Source of the DNA: an uncultured Lachnospiraceae bacterium
Lineage (GTDB): Bacteria; Bacillota; Clostridia; Lachnospirales; Lachnospiraceae
Reading direction: 5' to 3'
Assembly (NCBI GenBank): GCA_946538445.1
Contig: CAMNGO010000056.1
Location: forward strand, 1 to 10,782
Length of the DNA: 10,782 nucleotides
The position numbers and the translations under genes were made by a program. The notes under the pieces are model-generated. The model had not been told where the DNA came from. It saw nothing but the letters and a program-made list of their open reading frames with translations, and did not search any database. This document shows positions 7,121 to 10,782 of this stretch, piece after piece (the first letter of the stretch is position 1; the number at the start of each line of letters is the position of its first letter).

Positions 7121-7146
7121 GGCTCTTCTTTTCAGTAACCAAAGAT

Positions 7147-7221
7147 TTTTTTCATATTTTTGAAGCCCATACATCCTAGGATTTATGGGCTTCCTCCTAT
7201 TATATCCGTTTTTTCATATTT
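7147..7221. repeat. 32-bp hairpin between 13-bp direct repeats
   Basis: TTTTTTCATATTT occurs exactly at 7147-7159 and 7209-7221. Between the copies, arms GAAGCCCATA (7162-7171) and TATGGGCTTC (7184-7193) form a stem that continues, after one mismatch, through ATCC/GGAT (7173-7182). On the minus strand the hairpin begins about 28 bases after the DUF815 stop and is followed by AAAAATATGAAAAAAA, not a T-run. It is not a textbook terminator for that gene, though it may stabilise the transcript's 3' end. This is most of the 192-base gap between the DUF815 gene and the 59-residue gene. Confidence 0.6.
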
Positions 7222-8543
7222 CACTCATTCCCGGCAATTCCTGCAAGATAGTTGATAAATTGCTGGGCTGTCCTGCCGGAAGTGCCCCCGTGGGATAATT
7301 CCCATTTGTTGGCTTCCCTGCACAGTTCTTCCTCGGATTTGTTTATCTGAGGATATTTTTTGGCCAGTTTCTTTACGATCTCAAAGAATTCTTTCTGGTT
7401 TGGCCTGGAGTAGTTGATGGTGATTCCGAATCTGGCAACCAGGGACAGCTTCTCCGTCATGGTATCCGAACGATGCAGCTCATCATCCCTGTCCGCCCGG
7501 TCCGACCAGGTTTCCCGGATCAGATGGCGGCGGTTGGAAGTAGCATAGATCAGGATATTATCCGGCTTTGTCTCCATCCCGCCTTCGATGACTGCCTTCA
7601 GGAATTTGTACTCTATCTCGAACTCCTCGAATGACAGATCATCCATATAGATGATGAAGCGATAATTCCGGTTTTTGACATGGCTGATGATGGTGGACAG
7701 GTCCTTGAACTGATGCTTGTACATCTCGATCATACGCAGTCCGGAATCATAGTACTGATTCAGAATCGCCTTGATACTGGTAGATTTACCGGTACCCGCA
7801 TCCCCGTATAAGAGGCAGTTGTTGCAGGGTCTCCCGGCCACAAAGGCCTCTGTGTTTTCGATCAGTTTCTTTTTCTGGAGTTCATAACCTACCAGGTCAT
7901 CCAGCACAACCTTATCCAGGTTATTGATGGGGATAAACTCCAGATTACCATTATCCGTAGTGAAACGGAAGGCTTTATTCAAACCGAACATTCCCACACC
8001 ATAATCCCGGTAGAAGCCTACCACCTCATCAAAGAAAGTATCCACATCCTCTGCGGCAGCCAGTTTATCTGACAAGGCACGAACTTTCTCACTGACATTA
8101 CGGTTATACATCCTCTCCTGCTTGGCGATGGAATGGTAGTTCAGCAGGGTGGAGAAGCAATCGATTCCAAGAGCTTCCTCGATGGGACGGAAATCATACC
8201 GAAAGAGCTGCATGAATACCGCAAAATCATTTTTGGCAAAGTGGTTGACCGTCCCTTCATTTTTACCAACCTTCTCACTGGTCATGCTGAAGGAATTCTC
8301 ATTGGTAATCAGCACAAAAGTCAGATAATTATGCCATAGATTCTTGTCAAAGCCAAAGGTGGTTCCCAGGTCCAGCAGGGCTTTAATCTGACAATAGATG
8401 TCCGTCACCAGATCTTCCGGCCGGTCATGGCCGTTTTCGAAACGCCTGAATATCTCTGACATCTGTTTCAGGATACTGTTTTCCCCCAGATTACGGTATA
8501 AAATCAATTTAGATACTAGTCGATGCATCTCTTTTCCTTTCAT
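7221..8543 (-). CDS. DUF815-family AAA+ ATPase
   Basis: The 440-residue product matches the DUF815 family of AAA+ ATPases, whose substrates are undefined. Residues 1-200 are an alpha-rich N-terminal region without a motif I know. The AAA+ core starts around LVGYELQKKKLIENTEAF (217-234), with Walker A GDAGTGKST (247-255), Walker B RFIIYMDDLSF (295-305) and sensor 1 ATSNRRH (334-340). Arg345, Arg349 and Arg352 are arginine-finger candidates, and TSGRTAQQF (421-429) is the probable sensor 2. All residues needed for ATP hydrolysis seem present. It overlaps the upstream gene as ATGA (8540-8543), so translation is probably coupled. The ATG at 8543 has only a weak GAAGAA upstream. A second in-frame ATG at 8528 has AAAGGA 6 bases away and could be the true start, removing five residues. 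Action as a protein remodeller is inferred from the fold. Confidence 0.9.
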   Translation of the reverse strand: MKGKEMHRLVSKLILYRNLGENSILKQMSEIFRRFENGHDRPEDLVTDIYCQIKALLDLGTTFGFDKNLWHNYLTFVLITNENSFSMTSEKVGKNEGTVNHFAKNDFAVFMQLFRYDFRPIEEALGIDCFSTLLNYHSIAKQERMYNRNVSEKVRALSDKLAAAEDVDTFFDEVVGFYRDYGVGMFGLNKAFRFTTDNGNLEFIPINNLDKVVLDDLVGYELQKKKLIENTEAFVAGRPCNNCLLYGDAGTGKSTSIKAILNQYYDSGLRMIEMYKHQFKDLSTIISHVKNRNYRFIIYMDDLSFEEFEIEYKFLKAVIEGGMETKPDNILIYATSNRRHLIRETWSDRADRDDELHRSDTMTEKLSLVARFGITINYSRPNQKEFFEIVKKLAKKYPQINKSEEELCREANKWELSHGGTSGRTAQQFINYLAGIAGNE

Positions 8544-9238
8544 TCTTCTTCGGCGGATTTACCGGATTTTGCAATCTCCAGCATCTCTTCCTCACTCATA
8601 CCGAGATTACTGATTTCCGAAGAAAACTGTTTCTTCATAGCTGCCAGTTTATCATTTACCTGTTCCCTGGCCTTATCGGTATCCTCCGCATCAAATTCCG
8701 TGTATCCCTTCCATCCGGATGCGGCTGGTTTCCCCTGGTTCATCAGAATCTTCTTGCTCTTTTCTGAGAATAATTCCAGCCCCGGAAAAGAGTATTTTGG
8801 CTTGTCGTCATCATGTACAAGGCCGTTTCTGATGTCTTCCAGCTTCACCAGCCCGGGGTAAGCATGCTTGGGCCGGTAATCCGGCATATTAAAGACCTCA
8901 AAACATTCCAGGATATTCTCCTTGGTCATATCCCCTACCAGTCCTTTTTTGAGGTATGACGGAAAATGATCCTTATAAAACTCAAAGATCACCTGTCTGG
9001 CTTCGGGTCTTTCGGACAGTTCCACCGGGAGTTCCTCATCATTTACAAAGAAGAAATACCGGTCCACCATGGGCAGGATCCTCTCCTGAATGGTGATGGA
9101 GGTAATCTCCGGAGCCTTGGGGTAAGTTACTTCCAGGCGACGGTTTGTCTTATTGCCGTCCTTGGTCTCAACTACCCCCTCGATCTTATGTTTATCCATC
9201 TCAAAATATAAACTCTTAAATAATGTAAATTCAAACAT
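8540..9238 (-). CDS. Unrecognised 232-residue protein coupled to the DUF815 ATPase
   Basis: I recognise no known domain. The protein looks cytoplasmic: no signal peptide, no membrane segment, many charged residues. A beta-rich start (MFEFTLFKSLYFEM, then RRLEVTYP and ITSITIQ) suggests a small beta domain over about residues 1-70. The middle has two copies of a short motif, PKHAYPGLVKL (113-123) and PKYSFPGLELF (137-147). The C-terminus is helical and acidic, ending in a run of glutamates. AGGGGA lies 5 bases before the start, and the TAG of the preceding zinc-ribbon gene falls within this binding site. The stop overlaps the ATPase start. Such tight coupling on both sides suggests that the three products act together, for example as adaptor and ATPase. 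The role is inferred from context only. Confidence 0.85.
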   Translation of the reverse strand: MFEFTLFKSLYFEMDKHKIEGVVETKDGNKTNRRLEVTYPKAPEITSITIQERILPMVDRYFFFVNDEELPVELSERPEARQVIFEFYKDHFPSYLKKGLVGDMTKENILECFEVFNMPDYRPKHAYPGLVKLEDIRNGLVHDDDKPKYSFPGLELFSEKSKKILMNQGKPAASGWKGYTEFDAEDTDKAREQVNDKLAAMKKQFSSEISNLGMSEEEMLEIAKSGKSAEEE

Positions 9239-9247
9239 GATATTCCC

Positions 9248-9712
9248 CTACCGTATTATGCTTAAAAGAAAACCGATTATGATGTAGAGCCATACGATAA
9301 TGACCACGATGGTGCCCACTCCAAATTTAGGTTTGGTTTTGGCGGGCTGATTTGCATTTTTTCTGTCTGCAACATTTTTCTGTCTGCCGGTTCCCCTGCC
9401 CTTTACCACTCTTCCGTCATCCAGGTGAGTGTGGCTGCCGGATAACTCTTTATGTCCATTATGACCTGGCATGGAGAATCTTCGGTTGCCGTCAAAGAGA
9501 ACATCTTTCAGATGGTCTCTGGAATCCCTGTCGTCATAATCCGCATCGTGGGTGGAGAATTCAAAACTGTTGTCTTCGTAACTGTAGTTTTTGATCCAGC
9601 TGTCGTCTTCCTGCCATGTATTGTTGGGACGGTTGTAGAAACAGCATTTGGGGCAGACCCCTTCCCGCTTATTATAGTCAAATGTAGCGCCGCATCTCTT
9701 ACAAACTGCCAT
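9248..9712 (-). CDS. Zinc-ribbon protein with C-terminal membrane anchor
   Basis: The 154-residue product begins with a compact zinc ribbon of the form CxxC-x12-CxxC (Cys4, Cys7, Cys20, Cys23). A long polar, probably disordered linker follows (25-128). It is acidic at 35-70 and contains His residues in PGHNGHKELSGSHTHLDD (82-99). It then turns basic before a single hydrophobic segment, GVGTIVVIIVWLYIIIGFLLSII (131-153), right at the end. There is no signal peptide, so the ribbon should face the cytoplasm with the protein held as a tail anchor. GGGAGGG lies 6 bases before the start. A possible extended -10 (TGATATTAT at 9752-9760) lies upstream, without a good -35. It leads the three-gene set with the 232-residue protein and the DUF815 ATPase, and might tether that ATPase or its substrate at the membrane. 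No named family is recognised beyond the zinc ribbon. Confidence 0.85.
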   Translation of the reverse strand: MAVCKRCGATFDYNKREGVCPKCCFYNRPNNTWQEDDSWIKNYSYEDNSFEFSTHDADYDDRDSRDHLKDVLFDGNRRFSMPGHNGHKELSGSHTHLDDGRVVKGRGTGRQKNVADRKNANQPAKTKPKFGVGTIVVIIVWLYIIIGFLLSIIR

Positions 9713-9770
9713 TATGATCCCTCCCGTCGAATCAGTAGTTATCTATCGTAAATAATATCACAGAAAATAT

Positions 9771-10523
9771 TTATATAGGGAATATTTTTGCCAGGTAATA
9801 CTTCCCGAGGGCGAAAAACTCCCGATACATGTTATTGGGCAGATAAAATCTCCTGCTGCCGGCTGCGATACCACAGAAATCATCCAGCCCCTGATCCTCT
9901 GCAATGCGCAAGGACCTGTATACATGGAAATTGTTGGTAACAATACCCACAGAAGCATCCGGCTTCATAAAGGACATACTGAATCGGATATTCTCTTTCG
10001 TGGTGGTCGCTTCCTTCTCCTGGATGACCCTCTCCTCCGGGATTCCCCGCTCCGCAAGATATGCTGCCATGGCTTCCGCTTCCGTACAAGGTTCGTTATA
10101 CCCCTTCCCGCCGGAAACGATACAGATGGTCTCCGGATTCTCCTCCAGATAGTCCACTGCTCTCTCCAACCGATATGCTAATACCGGGCTGGGGCCGTCC
10201 TCCCTTACCTGAGCTCCCAGAACAATAATATAGTCAAGATTCTCCTTCCCTTTCTCATGGAAACCACTCAGAATGCGGCCTTCCAGAATGAAAAAGAGAA
10301 CCAGAAAGGCAATCACGGCAATCCCAAACAAGATGTGTATGGCAGTGGGGAATCTGCTCCACAGGTCTGTCCACACCAAGACTGCAAACAGGAGGAAAAG
10401 AACTCCTGTGGCCAGCCAGACCATAAAAAAGGGGGTTCCGGATCCGGTCATCCTTACCAGGATCCCGTAGATCAGGCAGAAGATCGCCAGAATCAGCCAT
10501 ATGCAGATAAATACTTTCTTCAT
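9771..10523 (-). CDS. YdcF/DUF218 (ElyC/SanA-type) membrane protein
   Basis: The 250-residue product has three N-terminal membrane segments (about 3-23, 31-51 and 60-82) followed by a DUF218/YdcF domain. Family signatures are YIIVLGAQV (98-106), RLERAVDYL (118-126), VSGGKG (136-141), the Glu/Ala stretch EAEAMAAYL (128-135 of the domain, about 148-156), RGIPEERVI (159-167), ATTTKENI (172-179) and VTNNFHVYRS (195-204). The family includes E. coli SanA and ElyC, linked to envelope integrity and lipid-carrier or peptidoglycan metabolism, but the reaction is not established. The start at 10523 lies 7 bases after the stop of the Lar-like gene, with a weak GGAGAG upstream, so it is probably co-transcribed with that gene. 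No terminator separates it from the zinc-ribbon gene 58 bases downstream. Motif numbers past residue 140 are approximate. Confidence 0.9.
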   Translation of the reverse strand: MKKVFICIWLILAIFCLIYGILVRMTGSGTPFFMVWLATGVLFLLFAVLVWTDLWSRFPTAIHILFGIAVIAFLVLFFILEGRILSGFHEKGKENLDYIIVLGAQVREDGPSPVLAYRLERAVDYLEENPETICIVSGGKGYNEPCTEAEAMAAYLAERGIPEERVIQEKEATTTKENIRFSMSFMKPDASVGIVTNNFHVYRSLRIAEDQGLDDFCGIAAGSRRFYLPNNMYREFFALGKYYLAKIFPI

Positions 10524-10530
10524 AATAAGA

Positions 10531-10755
10531 TCACTCTCCGGGGCTGTTGGAAATCACCTTTCCGGTATTCCACAGATAGGCTGCTTTCTCAGCCGCATCC
10601 AGTCTGCCCTCTTTTGACTTATAATCGATGGTCACAGTGTAACACCCACAGTCCAGGCATGTTACATAGAAACCACAGCCTCTCTCCTCCTCCAGCAAAG
10701 ACGCCCCTCCGCATAAAGGACAATCCTGCAGATCTATTTTCTCATAGATATCCAT
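10531..10755 (-). CDS. Lar-like small zinc-ribbon protein
   Basis: The 74-residue product resembles the Lar (restriction alleviation) zinc-ribbon family. It has CPLCGG (12-17), YVTCLDCGC (30-38) and the closing helix AAEKAAYLWNTG (54-65), matching the usual CPFCGG...V.C..CG...A...WN pattern. Four cysteines (12, 15, 33, 36) would bind one zinc, with Cys38 spare. AAAGGAG lies 8 bases before the start at 10755. Phage Lar proteins modulate type I restriction. Many chromosomal relatives have unknown roles, and nothing here (no restriction genes, no phage genes in view) supports the original function. It is probably transcribed with the YdcF-like gene 7 bases downstream. The family call is moderately firm and function is unknown. 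Confidence 0.75.
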   Translation of the reverse strand: MDIYEKIDLQDCPLCGGASLLEEERGCGFYVTCLDCGCYTVTIDYKSKEGRLDAAEKAAYLWNTGKVISNSPGE

Positions 10756-10782
10756 CTCTATTACTCCTTTCCGACTTGTATT

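Noticed and set aside
7113..7139. An inverted repeat GTTAC...GTAAC upstream of the 59-residue gene
   Set aside because: The arms are broken by two mismatches with no T-run after them, too weak to call a structured RNA or terminator.
7094..7174. A 26-codon minus-strand frame after the DUF815 gene, with AGGAGG upstream
   Set aside because: The ATG is 18 bases from the AGGAGG and buried in the hairpin. The codon 6 bases away is ATA, not a normal start. The product has no features, so I do not call it a gene.
7162..7193. The hairpin as an intrinsic terminator of the DUF815 gene
   Set aside because: On the minus strand it is followed by an A-rich run rather than a T-run. On the plus strand the nearest T-run is about 15 bases away and no plus-strand gene precedes it.
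9713..9770. A terminator between the YdcF-like gene and the zinc-ribbon gene
   Set aside because: No stem of useful length is present in this 58-base AT-rich gap. Only a possible extended -10 without a good -35 is visible, so read-through is likely.

Overview
The window looks like a chromosomal segment of a low-to-mid GC Gram-positive bacterium of the class Clostridia, most likely Lachnospiraceae-like. This is inferred from strong AGGAGG-type ribosome binding sites, compact minus-strand operons, a Tad-type pilus ATPase, and a YfhO membrane protein next to a DUF1002 protein. Every gene I can support is on the minus strand, so transcription runs from high to low coordinates. No rRNA, tRNA, CRISPR array, insertion sequence or phage structural gene is visible, and no gap between genes exceeds about 230 bases.

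Read in the direction of transcription, the first block (10755 to 7221) holds a small Lar-like zinc-ribbon protein and a YdcF/DUF218 membrane protein. Next comes a tightly packed three-gene set: a zinc-ribbon protein with a C-terminal membrane anchor, an unrecognised 232-residue protein, and a DUF815 AAA+ ATPase. The stop of the first of these three lies in the ribosome binding site of the second, and the second and third overlap as ATGA. This conserved-looking ATPase module is the best candidate here for an undescribed system.

The second block (about 7121 to 2484) is a probable envelope operon. It runs from a short AT-rich promoter region through a 59-residue protein of unknown function, a soluble GT2 glycosyltransferase, a large polytopic YfhO-family (GT-C-like) membrane protein and a secreted DUF1002 protein, to a clear intrinsic terminator. 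The YfhO and DUF1002 reading frames overlap by 110 bases, which is unusually long.

The third block (2433 to 1, running off the window) is the start of a Tad/Flp pilus or related secretion locus. It has a good extended -10 promoter, a leader with a dyad, a TadZ/CpaE-like protein whose nucleotide-binding loop looks destroyed, the CpaF/TadA ATPase starting at TTG, and the first 13 codons of a further gene that context suggests is tadB.
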